Source of the DNA: Dichotomocladium elegans
Lineage: Eukaryota > Mucoromycota > Mucoromycetes > Mucorales > Lichtheimiaceae
Direction: 5' to 3'
NCBI GenBank assembly: GCA_025716815.1
Contig: JAIXMN010000061.1
Location: 1-56,018, forward strand
Length of the DNA: 56,018 nt
The notes beneath the pieces were generated by a model. That model was not told the origin of the DNA. It worked only from the letters and a program-made list of their open reading frames with translations, and did no database searches. Shown piece after piece: positions 11,901 through 22,301 of this stretch (position 1 is the stretch's first letter; every line of letters starts with the position of its first letter). The position numbers were made by a program, and so were the translations under genes.

Positions 11901-11948
11901 GTGCACGCATAGTGAGCAAACACAAATATGGGTTCTGTTGTTGGTCAT
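8943..11948 (-). pseudogene. CACTA-1 tnp2-type transposase (one frameshift)
   Basis: Transposase in three exons: 11948-11648, 11592-11485 and 11429-8943, with 55-bp GT-AG introns. Exon 1 has a small zinc cluster (ICVCSLCVHRNPEMG with a later His), exon 2 is very acidic, and exon 3 has a hydrophobic stretch, a CxxC knuckle (YSACSKCHAIY) and the tnp2 core. The core includes LNVDWFAPFDSGYSCGAIYL and GVMPGPKEPS, the equivalent of IPGPKSPG in plant En/Spm proteins, then IDPMHNLFLGTAERMV. A frameshift near 10435 (after NLDYSGH) splits exon 3; both halves are otherwise open. CACTA-2 shows the uninterrupted version. The break could be a pseudogene lesion or, less likely, an unrecognised mini-intron. 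Confidence 0.88.
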
Positions 11949-12090
11949 GGTCGGCTGTACTCAGAAAGGTAAGAGGTAAATAATGATACAGCGTTCTTCC
12001 GGTTATAGTGCTACCATTATATACCTTTTGTCCAAGCTATAAATAAAAACCAAATACTTCAACCTGAATATCATATTGTATCTTTTCTGC

Positions 12091-12134
12091 CTTGGCAGAC
12101 GCAATCATTCGTCTTGGCAAATGCAATCATTCGT
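12091..12134. repeat. 22-bp subterminal direct repeat, CACTA-1
   Basis: Two tandem copies of a unit beginning cttggcaRaYgcaatcattc, followed by a partial third (cttggcaga). The core TTGGCAAATGCAAT also occurs near the right ends of CACTA-2 and CACTA-3, so it is a shared subterminal motif upstream of the transposase gene. Confidence 0.7.
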
Positions 12135-12555
12135 CTTGGCAGAATATATTGATTTCAATCGGTCATCATGGTCGAAGCTGTTGGTATTACACGTATATGA
12201 CACAAACGAGCTTTTTTGGCACTTGTGCCCATATTGGCTTGGCAGCTCTATCTATTAATAGGAAGTTTTCATCAAGCACCTTAAAACCCAACATGATCAT
12301 TCCTCAGAAAGGCAAAGCGTTTATTTCTTCTCCTGTTTGTGGCTGTATCCCCATCACACAAACGTCCCTTGGCAATTTTTCTTAAAAAAAAAACGGGAAG
12401 TCGCTTATGAAAGCGGCATCCACTTCCATTTTTATTCGTTGCACGTTTCACACACGCAAAATTGGCAGCCAAAAACTGACTATGGTCCCCCCGCTGAATA
12501 TTCTCAAGAATAACACCCTTTTCCTAGTGGGTTATTCCTCACTCTGGGCGCAGTG

Positions 12556-15500
12556 GGAGGCGGGGTTCCACACCGTAAACCATAAAAAATGGACTCTTAC
12601 CCATGGTACGATGTTTCTGTATGCAACACGCGAAAACCGATGGTTCGACGAAGTCATCCCATTAGTGGATAGCACCATGGACATATTTCCGCAGCATTTG
12701 TTTTAGTATACCGTTAGTCCTCTCGGCCTTGCCATTGGTTCGAGGATGAAAAGCCGACGTCAACTTGTGATGGACTTTCGTGCAGCCAAGATAGAGGTTA
12801 AGGACCTTAGACATGAAGTTGGCGCCGCGATCTGTGAGGATTTCTTCAGGGCAACCAAAACGCATGACTATTTCATCATAAATGAACTCGGCGATTGCTT
12901 GCCCCGTAGCATCTGGGACGGCCCGGGCAATAGTCCAATTGGTGGCATAGTCGACTGCTACAAGTAGCCACTGGTTACCGCGGAGCGTTGTTGGTAGCTC
13001 ACCAATAAAATCTAGGTGCCATCGTGCGAATGGAGCGGGGACATTGAGCGGCCGCATGGGTGCATGGTGTGTGCCTCGATCAGCATTGGCTGCCAGTTGG
13101 CATTGGGGACAATCTCGGATCCACTCTAGGATGTTTTCCTTCATGTTGGGCCACCACCATCGTTTTTTTACAAGGTCGTACACCGTTTCTTTTCTGGAAT
13201 GCCCAAAGCTTGTGTGGAAAAGTTGTACAATATCGGCTCGTTGAGCGAACAAAGCATATCGGATTTCATGGACATTATTTCCGATCTTGATTTTTCGATA
13301 TACTTGGTCTGCCCTGACTAAAAACTTGTCCTTGTGTTTGATCAGTAGATCCTTGTACATCTGCGGCCACTTGTCTTCGTTCATAGTATAGAACTTTGGC
13401 CAGTCTGAGTCTTCGATGGATTTAAGTGCATAGAGATAGTCTGGTTCGAGTGCGGTAGGGTCTGGTGTGCAGTTTGGACCGTCTCGTCGAGACAATAGGT
13501 CAGGGACGTAATTTTCCTTCCCACTCTTGAATTGTATCTCGGGATCATATAGTTCCAGCTCAGCAATCCAGCGGATGAGGCGAGGCGGTGGCGGTTTGCT
13601 CCGGTTACAAAAGTAGAGCAGTGGGTGGTGATCAGTTCGTACCACATAGGGGCGCCCCTCAATGAAACACCGCCACGATCGAAGGGCATGCAAAATACCA
13701 AGCAATTCTCGTTCCTGTGCAGGGTAGTTGCGTTCAGCAGCGGAAAGCTTCTTGGACTCGAAAGCAATAGGGTGCATTTTACCATCCGCCCCTTCCTGAA
13801 GTAGCACAGCCCCGACGCCAAAATCAGAGGCATCAGTCTCTACCACGTATGGCAAAGCTGAGTTTGGAGGTAGCAAAATAGGAGCCTGGGTCATGCAGTT
13901 TTTGATCTCATCGAACGCTGTTTGACAAACCGACGTCCAAGCAATCGGTCTCTTCTTCGCACCAGTACCTCGAGTCAAATCCGTCAAAGGAGCCGCAATA
14001 GCAGAGAAGTCCCGAATGAATCGGCGGTAATGCGAGGCAAGGCCCAAAAATTGGCGAACTTCTTGGACATTGGTTGGTGCCGGCCATTACTGAATTGCTT
14101 GTACCTTGGATTTTGACGGAAGTATACCGGCCGCGGAGACATGGTAGCCCACAAACTCCAGTTCGGTTTTGAAGAATTCGCACTTCTTTAAATTGGCGAC
14201 AAGTTTGGCGTCTAGTAGGCGATCAAGCACTTGCCGAACCTGATGGATGTGATCCTCCTTGGTTTTGCTGTAAATAAGAATGTCGTCGAGATAAACCAAC
14301 GCGTATTCATCCAAACAGTCGCCTAACACCGAGTTCATGAGGCGTTGAAAAGTAGGCGGTGCATTGGTTAGACCGAAAGGGAGAACCAGAAATTCATAGG
14401 AGCCGTATCGAGTGTTGAACGCCGTTTTTGGGACGTCTTCGTCGCGTATCCGTACCTGGTGATAGCCGCTCTTTAGGTCGATACTGGAGAAGTATTTTGC
14501 ACCACCGAGGCGTTCCAAACACTCATCAATCCGAGGTAGGGGATGCGAATTCCTTAGTGTGACTTGATTGATAGCACGATAATCGACACATAGGCGCATT
14601 GATCCATCCTTCTTATGAACAAACAGCACTGGTGCACCCCAAGGCGAAGTGCTCGGGCGAATTAGTCGGAGGTCGAGGAGTTCCTTGAGCTGTTTGCGCA
14701 GCTCGTCCAGTTCTAGAGGACTCATCTTGTATGGAGTACGATTGATGGGTGCGGCACTTCCAGTATCAATAACATGGGTAACATCGCGATGAGGTGGTAA
14801 ACCTGGCAATTCGTCCTTGAACACATCTGGGTATTCTTGCAGCAGTTGTTGGAGCATTTCTGGTTGAAGCTGCTCTGCCTCCTTACCGTAGTTACGCACA
14901 TAACATAAAAATAACTCTTCAATCTGGTGTTGTCGAGTTAATCGCTCTACTTGCCGGTGTGATATCAAGTAAGCCAGCTCGGGAATCGGACGGTCGAACT
15001 TAGGGCGAAGAGTATAGGATCTATTTTTGTCGGTAATTCGCCATGTATCCTGGTCCCAATCTGGCACCGGCTTCATACGTTTAATCCAATCACGACCGAG
15101 GATAAGATCAAATTTGGTATCCAGTACGTAGGCGAAGACATTGTGGATCAAACCGCCCGTGTTCAAGGATAGGGTGACGGCGCGGTTGATTTCGAAAATG
15201 TGACCTCCAGCAGTTTCGACTTGGCGACTGGATACTGGTTGGACTGGGCACCCTGCTGCCAAGAGCGGCGAGACATATGTGCTGGTAGCACCGCTATCCA
15301 ATAAAGCATCGATGGATTTCCCGTTGCAGACCACAGTGTACAAAGGTAAGGCAGTATGATTTATTGTATTCAACGATTCGATGTGTCTAACGTTTGCTTG
15401 GTGTGAACCTTCCTTCGCCCCTTCCTCGTCGATCGATGAATCACTAGTTAGGTCGATTAGTGGCATATCCGCAGCCGTTGTTGATGGGAGAACCGTTACA

Positions 15501-15619
15501 GAGACCGGGGTGGCCGAGTGAACTTGTGACGAGGCGGGCACGGTGTTTTGGAGAGCATTAAGGGATGGGAGCGAGCGCGAAGGGACTCCCTTTAATCCCG
15601 ACGCGCTGAGCCTTTTAAA
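12556..15619 (-). pseudogene. pol: Element B pol, main part
   Basis: Pol in the -1 frame from the slippery site at 15619. In order it has protease (LLDSGATSTY), reverse transcriptase (YLDDILIYS), RNase H (ETDASDFGVG, TDHHPLLYF), the HHCC region (HTSFGHSRK...CPQCQ) and the integrase core (LDFIGELP, TDRGANF, KAERTNG). Two in-frame stops interrupt it: TAA at 14089-14087 just before WPAPTNVQEV, and TAA at 12664-12662 in the integrase. Both replace the codon before a TGG. The gene is then cut at 12556 by CACTA-1. It is closely similar to the pol of element C. Confidence 0.9.
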
Positions 15620-16764
15620 TCCTTGGGTTGCCAACGAGTAGCGGAACCAGAGCTAAAGCTAGAGCCTGCCTTGCCTTGTGAGGGTGATGGACAATCGCGC
15701 GCCAAATGTCCATGACCATCGCAATTGTAACAACGACGAGGACGGTACTGCTGTCGATTTTGCGGATAAGCGCGATGTTGGATAACATCGAGGTCCATCG
15801 GCACTGGGCCACTTGAAGTATCCTGAATCGGTCGAGAAGGCATACGTGGATTAACTGGTCCGGGGTGTTGGAAACTGTCTCGTATGCCGGCCGCGTACTC
15901 GTGAACTGCTTCGAATGCCTCGGCAGAATTGTATGCATCTCGTAGAGAAGTTGGTTCCTTGAGCAGCACCTGTACGCGAGCATCATATGACAATCCATGG
16001 ATGAATTCATGCATGGCATCTTCGTCGAACATTTCGGGGAGATCGAGCATAATGTTGCGGAACTCGACTACATATTCGCGGATGGTTCCAGACGCCGTCG
16101 ACGCTTGCGATAACGCACGCAGTTTGTTACGTGCCATTTCCTTGGCATTCTTGGGCTTGAACTCAGCACGAAACGCGGTTTGAAAGGCACGCCACGTCTT
16201 GGGGGTGAGATCACCATGAATATCGTCGGGGTCGATGGACATCTCCAAGTGTCGCCACCACGTTGCTGCGCCTTCGCGTAACAGTGTCGAGGCGTAGGTG
16301 ACACGTTCCTTATCGTTGAGGCCGGCGCAATCCCCATACTTGTCAACTGTGTGCAACCAGGCCTCTACCTCCGCGGATGACCACACACCACGAAAGAGGT
16401 CAGGTTGAACAGGTTTGATCCTTGTATCGGAGCGATGATTTGCCTGCTCTCGTAACGCCTTGAGCTCCTCTTGCTGGTTCTTGATTTGCTGTAACATCGC
16501 CTGCATTGTCGCCAGCATTTCTGTTTGATGATGTTGTTGATTATCATGGCCCACCGCGCGTAGGAAGCTTTGTGCGAGTGTCCTCGCACGTTCTTGTAAC
16601 GCTGCTAAGTTTCCTTGGGAGAACGATGTACGCTGATTTTCTGGAATTACTAATTGCGGTACCTGCGCTCGATAAGTTCCACGTAGTTCATCAGGTAACT
16701 GTTGTAGGACATATTCCTGGATAATATATTGTCGTTGCTGTTCGTCGGTGAAAGCCATTGTCAT
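15592..16764 (-). CDS. gag: Element B Gag
   Basis: Intact 390-residue Gag starting at the ATG that touches the primer-binding site (16764). It has an N-terminal helical region, the retrotransposon gag capsid domain (residues ~130-240; VEAWLHTVDKYGDCAGL and WWRHLEMS) and one zinc knuckle, CYNCDGHGHLARDC (~349-362). It ends ARRD-stop, 21 bases beyond the slippery heptamer. The gag of element C is its close sister but carries a stop inside the zinc knuckle. The protein packages element RNA in the cytoplasmic particle (family knowledge). Confidence 0.9.
   Translation of the reverse strand: MTMAFTDEQQRQYIIQEYVLQQLPDELRGTYRAQVPQLVIPENQRTSFSQGNLAALQERARTLAQSFLRAVGHDNQQHHQTEMLATMQAMLQQIKNQQEELKALREQANHRSDTRIKPVQPDLFRGVWSSAEVEAWLHTVDKYGDCAGLNDKERVTYASTLLREGAATWWRHLEMSIDPDDIHGDLTPKTWRAFQTAFRAEFKPKNAKEMARNKLRALSQASTASGTIREYVVEFRNIMLDLPEMFDEDAMHEFIHGLSYDARVQVLLKEPTSLRDAYNSAEAFEAVHEYAAGIRDSFQHPGPVNPRMPSRPIQDTSSGPVPMDLDVIQHRAYPQNRQQYRPRRCYNCDGHGHLARDCPSPSQGKAGSSFSSGSATRWQPKDLKGSARRD
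15613..15619 (-). promoter_or_regulatory. -1 frameshift heptamer TTTAAAA, element B
   Basis: Gag codons GAT-TTA-AAA-GGC give T-TTA-AAA in gag phase; the pol frame continues as TTT-AAA-AGG. Conserved in elements C, E and F. Confidence 0.8.
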
Positions 16765-16773
16765 CAGCTACCA
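16765..16773 (-). other. Primer-binding site, element B
   Basis: Minus-strand TGGTAGCTG, directly followed by the gag ATG; complementary to a CAGCTACCA tRNA end. Confidence 0.75.
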
Positions 16774-16812
16774 AATGTCGTCTTTGTTTTTACTTGAATA
16801 CGGAAAGACGAC

Positions 16813-16965
16813 GACCACGAAGGATAACCACGAAGAGAGTATAGACCACGAAGGATAACCACGAAGAGAGTATAGACCACGAAGGATAACCACGAAGAGA
16901 GTATAGACCACGAAGGATAACCACGAAGAGAGTATAGACCACGAAGGATAACCATGGAGAGAGTA
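16813..16965. repeat. 31-bp minisatellite in LTR (5 copies)
   Basis: Units start gaccacgaaggataaccacg at 16813, 16844, 16875, 16906 and 16937. Related units occur in the LTRs of C (23158-23290, 28318-28450) and in the solo LTR at 35562-35940, always upstream of the U5 end. Confidence 0.9.
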
Positions 16966-17199
16966 GACCAGGAAAGCGCTGGGTAGATGAGTCCTTTATT
17001 GCTGTCTACTTGTCCCTTATTTATACTGTTTTCTACTACTAAAATTATACATGCGATATCGTCATTCGTACGGGCGATGCTGTTAAAGAAATAATTATGT
17101 CTGTCATTATCCATGTCGGTCGTGATATCAAAAGAAGAAAGTCGGCCGAGCATTACGTCAGGCATCGTACGAAGATGGAAGTAGGTCGGTTGATCAAAT

Positions 17200-17345
17200 C
17201 ACTGCGCCTGGGAGGAGGAATAAGGTAGTAAAAAAGTACCTTATTCCCTCACTTATTCCTGGGAATAAGGTAGAGAATAAGGTAGTACCTTATTCCTGAA
17301 GTGAACTTCTGTTCTGCAGGAATAAAGTACCTTATTCCTCTAAAA
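17200..17345. repeat. CACTA-2 left subterminal repeat array
   Basis: At least seven copies of GGAATAARGTA or its complement occur in both orientations over about 145 bp. Matching copies lie at 22836-22876 at the other end. Such arrays bind the element-encoded protein in plant CACTA elements (family knowledge). Confidence 0.8.
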
Positions 17346-18252
17346 ACTGTCAATGGGGGGAGCATGGCGCAGCTGCCGTCTCATCTATTTTTGAAAAAAG
17401 TGGGGCCGTTACACCAGTTATAAATGGTAGGTCCGTGTTTTATTTTATACAACTTTTTACAGTAACAGGTCGGCAATCCCGTTTGTTTATGGTGCTGATC
17501 AATAACCCTCAGCAAACAATTATATACTGACGATGAAACAGATAGAAGTATCAATTGAAACGCGACCTTTTTTTTTATTATTTCAAAATGAAATGGTTGA
17601 CAATTTTTAGCTACACTACTGTGATAAATGCTACTATAATGATAAATGGGATTCTAAAGAGCTAGTGAGGCAGATGCTTCTGTTGAAGTGCAGGTTGTGC
17701 AACAGGATGGAAATGTAGATGAGGTAAGATGCCGGAGGCACACCGGAATAACAGTTCGTCATAACAGAAAGTATAGTGGTCTTCTTTATCTAAAAAAAGT
17801 GTGATACCAGTTAGCACCCATATAAATCAGTGGATGCAGCAACATATGTAAACCTACCTGTGATTAATCGAACAGTCAGAAATGAACCTAATAAAATAAT
17901 TGACCTTTGAGTAAGGATTCATATATCTGTTCCATAAGAAAACTTACCTCATCGTTCATAGGAGAAAATATGCGATGGAAACAAATCGCCTGTAGCCGTT
18001 CATAAGTTAAAGAGCATTAGGAAGAAGGAAGCCTTACATGAACACACGTTGTCGTCCAAAGATCCCGGTATGAAGGAAGTGAAAAGAAAGGGAAAGAAAT
18101 GATGAAACAAATAAACATACTAGACACCCGCTTTAAATACTGTCTTCACTGCGTATGTGCACCCATCTTCCATCTCTGCTCCAAACAATAAATTTCAGAA
18201 GTAAGCAAAAAAAAAGGTTGCATGCGAAATTGGCCCCTTCATCTTTGTGTAG
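17346..18252. other. CACTA-2 left non-coding arm
   Basis: About 0.9 kb without a gene. One exon-like island (about 17657-17722, open as SEADASVEVQVVQQDGNVDE before a gtaaga donor) is present here and in CACTA-3. Nothing else was recognised. Confidence 0.45.
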
Positions 18253-19239
18253 ATGTTTTCCAATAGCAATACCACCCAGCGCCGCCAAGAACACGGCGAA
18301 AGCATAGAACAGTCCAATATGCTCTCGCATATTCGCCGTCTGGAGGACGAACAGGTCAGGTTGAAGGCCAAGAACCAGGCCATTGAGCAGCAGCTCCTCA
18401 ACTTGTCGTCTGCGCTCATGGCCAGAGAGCAACCAGTCGCTGCTGCATCGTCTGTATCTCGCGAACCTGGAGTTGAACGGGTTGTGGTGCGTTTATTATT
18501 TGATGTACTTAACTTTTGTAACATGTCTAATATCTGTTGGCTAGCGAAACATCCATGACCGGCATGCTCTCTTTTCTGCCGGTCAAGGTTACGATTTCAA
18601 TCGCTCGTTTCGATGTGCGCACAATGAGGAGGTGACGGCAACGATCGCCGCATACTGCGTTGGACATGTCGGCGGCTGTGTGCTTGGTGCACGGGAGCTA
18701 CGCTCCCAGATACACACTTTTTTTTCTGGGCAGAAAGATGCTCTCAAGCTGTCTCCAGCGCAGAAGAAAGCCGTTGCCGAGACGCGCAAACGCAACAAAC
18801 GAGTGTGGAAGGTCATTAACCACTATGTTGGCCCTTTATAAGTTAAAATACTCATAGGTTACATACAGAAACTCGTGGGCCGCAAAGAAGCCTGTGAGAA
18901 GTATGCTGCCACGTTGGAGGCTGACTTCCCCGGTGGCTCGCGTCTTCTTGTGCGCGAATGCATGTCGCCAGAGATTTCTGACGACGATGGGAATGTGGAG
19001 GTCAAAAAACCTGCGCACAGAACTGTTAAGGTATTCTTAGTTTGGGTGACATTAGACGTTTGCGCTGAAAGAATGCGGTATTGTTGTAGGCAGCAGAGTT
19101 CTTTGAAAAGTTGGACTTGCTGGTAAAGCAAGGGAAAAAGAGGGAGTCGCGGGAAAGTCTTAAGAGGAAGAGAGTTGAGGACGACCAGGCCATACTCCCT
19201 GAAGAAGTGCTGGCTGTTTTGCCCGATTGGGCCAAGTAA
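18253..19239 (+). CDS. CACTA-2 companion protein, 4 exons, 270 aa
   Basis: Exons 18253-18486, 18545-18811, 18869-19030 and 19090-19239 join in phase 0 through 57-59 bp GT-AG introns, giving 270 residues. The N-terminus is a coiled coil (IRRLEDEQVRLKAKNQAIEQ, ~30-55). The middle holds HNEEVTATIAAYC, LRSQIHTFF and a basic KRNKRVWK. The C-terminus holds RECMSPEISDDDG, FFEKLDLL and LPDWAK. The C-terminal blocks and the 150-bp last exon are conserved with the CACTA-1 copy, so the gene is under constraint. It is convergent with the transposase (44 bp between stops). No known domain was assigned; a DNA-binding helper of transposition is the best guess. Confidence 0.82.
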
Positions 19240-19283
19240 AAAAAATAGTGACTATTCCCCATTCATACTTTTCTCTTTCTTTA

Positions 19284-22200
19284 TTACGCTGTGATTCTGC
19301 GTGCTAATGGAATAACCAGGATCTTTGAAGTTGCAGAGTTTTGCTGCTGACCATATGCAACAATGGCAACTTGGGAAAAGATTCTGTGTATGGGTAAGAT
19401 GCAATCGCGGTCTTCACTCATAAAGCTGTTGCGCCATTCCTCGAGACCTTCGTCGGCAAAGCGCTGTGTTGAAGCATGGGTACGATACCAACGGACAAAT
19501 GCGAAGTAGTGGATGGTCGGAATGCGGTTCACGACAAGGAGGTGACGAAAGTAAAATTGTACTTGACCAGTCCAGGCAACAACACGGTTACTTGTGTCAA
19601 GAAACAATGCCTGTATGTGCGAACCACGGATTGAGCGAGCTGTTGCTGATCGGTACGTTTGCCCGAAGATCTCGATGGTTCTAAATTTCTCAATCTCAGG
19701 CAAAACGTATGACGCCGGCCTGCGTGCTGCATTGTTCAGATGGCGAACTTCTTCCTCTCCATAGCTGGCCTGGTAAAACTGGACCAGCAGTTCGTAGGTA
19801 ATGGTGCCGAGTAAGTTCGCTTTTTTGCCATCACGCATTGACGCAGCTGTATCCGGTGGGATTGGTTCCGATCCAAAGACATTGACTGCTGGGTCTGTGG
19901 ATAAAGCCGCAAACGTAAGTGGCTCGAAATGGGGATGGACTGCTTGCTGCTGGAGTGTGCGAGATTGACCAGCAATCTTCAAGAGTAAGCGCAACTCAAG
20001 ATTCCTACCGGAAAAGCGCCTGGCCTCACGATGAACGAAGTCGACTGCGCTGGTCTTCTCGATAAAGCGCTTCATAAAAGTAAGCTCTAAAGAGTCCTTT
20101 TGGTTCGTTGCTGCGGCTTTCATGAACCCGTTATATCGTTCGAAGCTGAATAGCCAGAACGCATAGACAGGCCCAAAATCCTCGATCACTTCGCGTAAGT
20201 GCAGATGTAGATGCATATTAGGCGTGATGATCTCGGGACCGTATATCCGCTCGCAGCCGCGCACAAAATGCTCGAGGAACCCATGCGCCTCGTCAATATC
20301 GGCGTATGTGATCGTCGTTTTCGCGAGGATTCGGCAGGCAGAAACAAAGTCCATCCAGTTCTTGAACTCGGCTCGAGGCAGGAAATTCTTCAAAACGAAT
20401 GGTGAATATACCAGACACCATGCTTTCCAGTCGTCAGCTGTCATGAAACCAAATTTGCGATCGATTTTGCGTTGCAGCGAAGGGATACCCGGTGGCAGCA
20501 CGACACCGTCGGCCAATTTCTGCATTTGGGCTCCAATGGTGTCATTCAGTAGCCCGCGCGTCCTCCATACACGCACCATCCGGTCAGCAGTTCCCAGGAA
20601 GCAATTGTGCATAACATCGATGACTGTGCCTTGTACTGGATCGAAATAGGCAAGCCTGTGAATTTCCGACCATCGCGTTCCTGTTGATCGTTCGATGTCA
20701 TAGCGCTCTGAAGGCGATGTCGCTGTACGCCAACGCTCAGCAGCGTATGCATTATCAGCCTTGGTCCTTAATGGGTCGAGGACTTGGTACCCAGAATAGT
20801 CAAGCTTCGTAGTGTCAGGGAAAACACGGAACTCGCGCGTACATTTATGACATGCTCGCGTGCTGGCATGCGAAGTAAATCCACCAACCTTTCGCCCAGC
20901 AGGAATGTCACAAGCGATGTTGAACAAAGCTGCTCGAATGATTGCGCCATTGGGTTGTTGGAATGTTGGGATCATAATGCCGCGAAAGAGTGGGAGAAGA
21001 TCGTCAATGAGCGGTTTCAGGTAGTGGTTCACCTCGTATGTACTCGGCTCTTTTGGTCCAGGCATCACACCAACAAGGATTACATTCTCTGTTTTATAGC
21101 GGTCGGCACGAGGCAAATTGTTTACCACAAGGTATATGGCACCGCAAGAGTACCCAGAATCAAAAGGAGCAAACCAATCGACGTTTAAGGTCAACATCAA
21201 GGAACGGCCGTCTCGAACAAATGGTTGGTTGATATCGTTGGGGTCCTTCAATGCACGCCACGCCATGCCGTCGTATACGTCATGGAAGATACCGTTCTGC
21301 GTGTTCCGAAGTTGCCACTGTGTGATCTTGGTCTCGAAATCATGTCGTAAAAAGAGCTTTTTTAGGCTCTGAGCAAGCGGGTAGTATGCATACTGCTTGA
21401 TGGGTACAGGCCGGTTGCTTGACGTCAATTTACACAGCTGTGCACCACACAGTGTCCCATTCATCTGGTGGCTCTGCTTCGTGCATGTCTGAGGACCGGG
21501 TTGCAGAAAGATACCATGGCATACAGGACATGCACTATACATCCGAAGGTCATCGGTAAGACTCTCGAATCCAATCCATCTTTTCCAGCCGGCGATTGTC
21601 TCAGGAAGAGTATTCTGTTGCGCAATGGCTCCGAGACTGACTAGCAACATGGTGACAAAACCGATGAGGACGTTCGCCGCCCGCTCAGATAAATGGTGCA
21701 GCTGGAACAGGACAAGGAAGAGAAATATGAACGGCAAAGGATGTGTAAGGAAGTCCAACGGGGTAGATGTAGGTGTGTCTGTTGTCTGCTTGTGATTGAG
21801 AGACCTTATTAATAGGGCATTAATTTTTATTTAAGTTCACAAACCTCGTCGTCCTCAATCACACCATCAAACTCAATGTCGATGGCTTGATTCATTTCGT
21901 CTTCACTCGTGATCTCGGGAATTACGCTATCGCTTCCGTCGAAATGCTCTTCAGGCAGCTCGTCTGCAACGAGACAATAACAACCACAACAATAAGCTTC
22001 CAGTGAGACCAACAAATGACAAGAACATACCATACACAGTAGGTGGAAACATTCCCGCTGTTTCCATTATTGTATCACTGCCTATCCACGCATATATAGA
22101 GTAAGTTTTATGCAGCATGGGCTTTTGAACCAATGTACCATTCTGGAGAGCCTGGACTGGATTGGTATCAATGGAGCGTTCGAAATGCTCCCGCCATGTT

Positions 22201-22301
22201 CTGATATTGACAATCCCATATTGGCGGGCAGGATTCTGCTGAACGCATTGTGGACAGACGCACATTGTTAGCTGTCCAGTGGTATCGGTGCGATCTGACA
22301 T
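19284..22301 (-). CDS. CACTA-2 tnp2-type transposase, 3 exons, 963 aa
   Basis: Exons 22301-22031, 21963-21845 and 21785-19284 (introns 67 and 59 bp) join to an uninterrupted 963-residue protein. Residues ~10-35 form a metal-ligand cluster (MCVCPQCVQQNPARQYG, then His). Exon 2 is acidic. From ~140 there is a hydrophobic segment (PLPFIFLFLVLFQLHHLSER), then a CxxC pair (YSACPVCHGIF) and the tnp2 core with LNVDWFAPFDSGYSCGA, GVMPGPKEPS, a second Cys cluster (RACHKCTREF), IDVMHNCFLGTADRMV and WLFSFERYNGFM. The core matches the En/Spm TNP2 layout. It cuts and rejoins the element ends (family knowledge). It is the only one of the three CACTA transposases here without a visible lesion. Confidence 0.9.

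Larger units (their letters stand above)
6685..12555. mobile_element. CACTA-1 DNA transposon (EnSpm-type)
   Basis: 5,871 bp bounded by a perfect 23-bp terminal inverted repeat starting CACTGCGCCCAGAGTGAGGA, with 3-bp target duplication GGA (6682-6684 and 12556-12558). It sits in the pol gene of element B; without it the integrase frame continues. It holds two convergent genes: a companion gene (+) and a tnp2 transposase (-). Inverted copies of a GAATAACAC-like motif crowd the first 150 bp and reappear at the right end. Because the transposase has a frameshift, this copy may need help in trans. Confidence 0.93.

Noticed and set aside
16813..16965. CRISPR-like direct repeats
   Set aside because: The units are contiguous without unique spacers and lie in an LTR of a eukaryotic element; this is a minisatellite.
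16804..17165. Repetitive peptide frame (RGYPSWS...) on the minus strand of an LTR
   Set aside because: It is produced by the 31-bp minisatellite, whose period is not a multiple of three relative to any gene; no start context, and it lies inside a non-coding LTR.
18133..18524. Minus-strand frames of 99-109 codons over the companion gene (also 50696-51087)
   Set aside because: They are antisense to the conserved coiled-coil exon; conservation with CACTA-1 follows the plus-strand frame.
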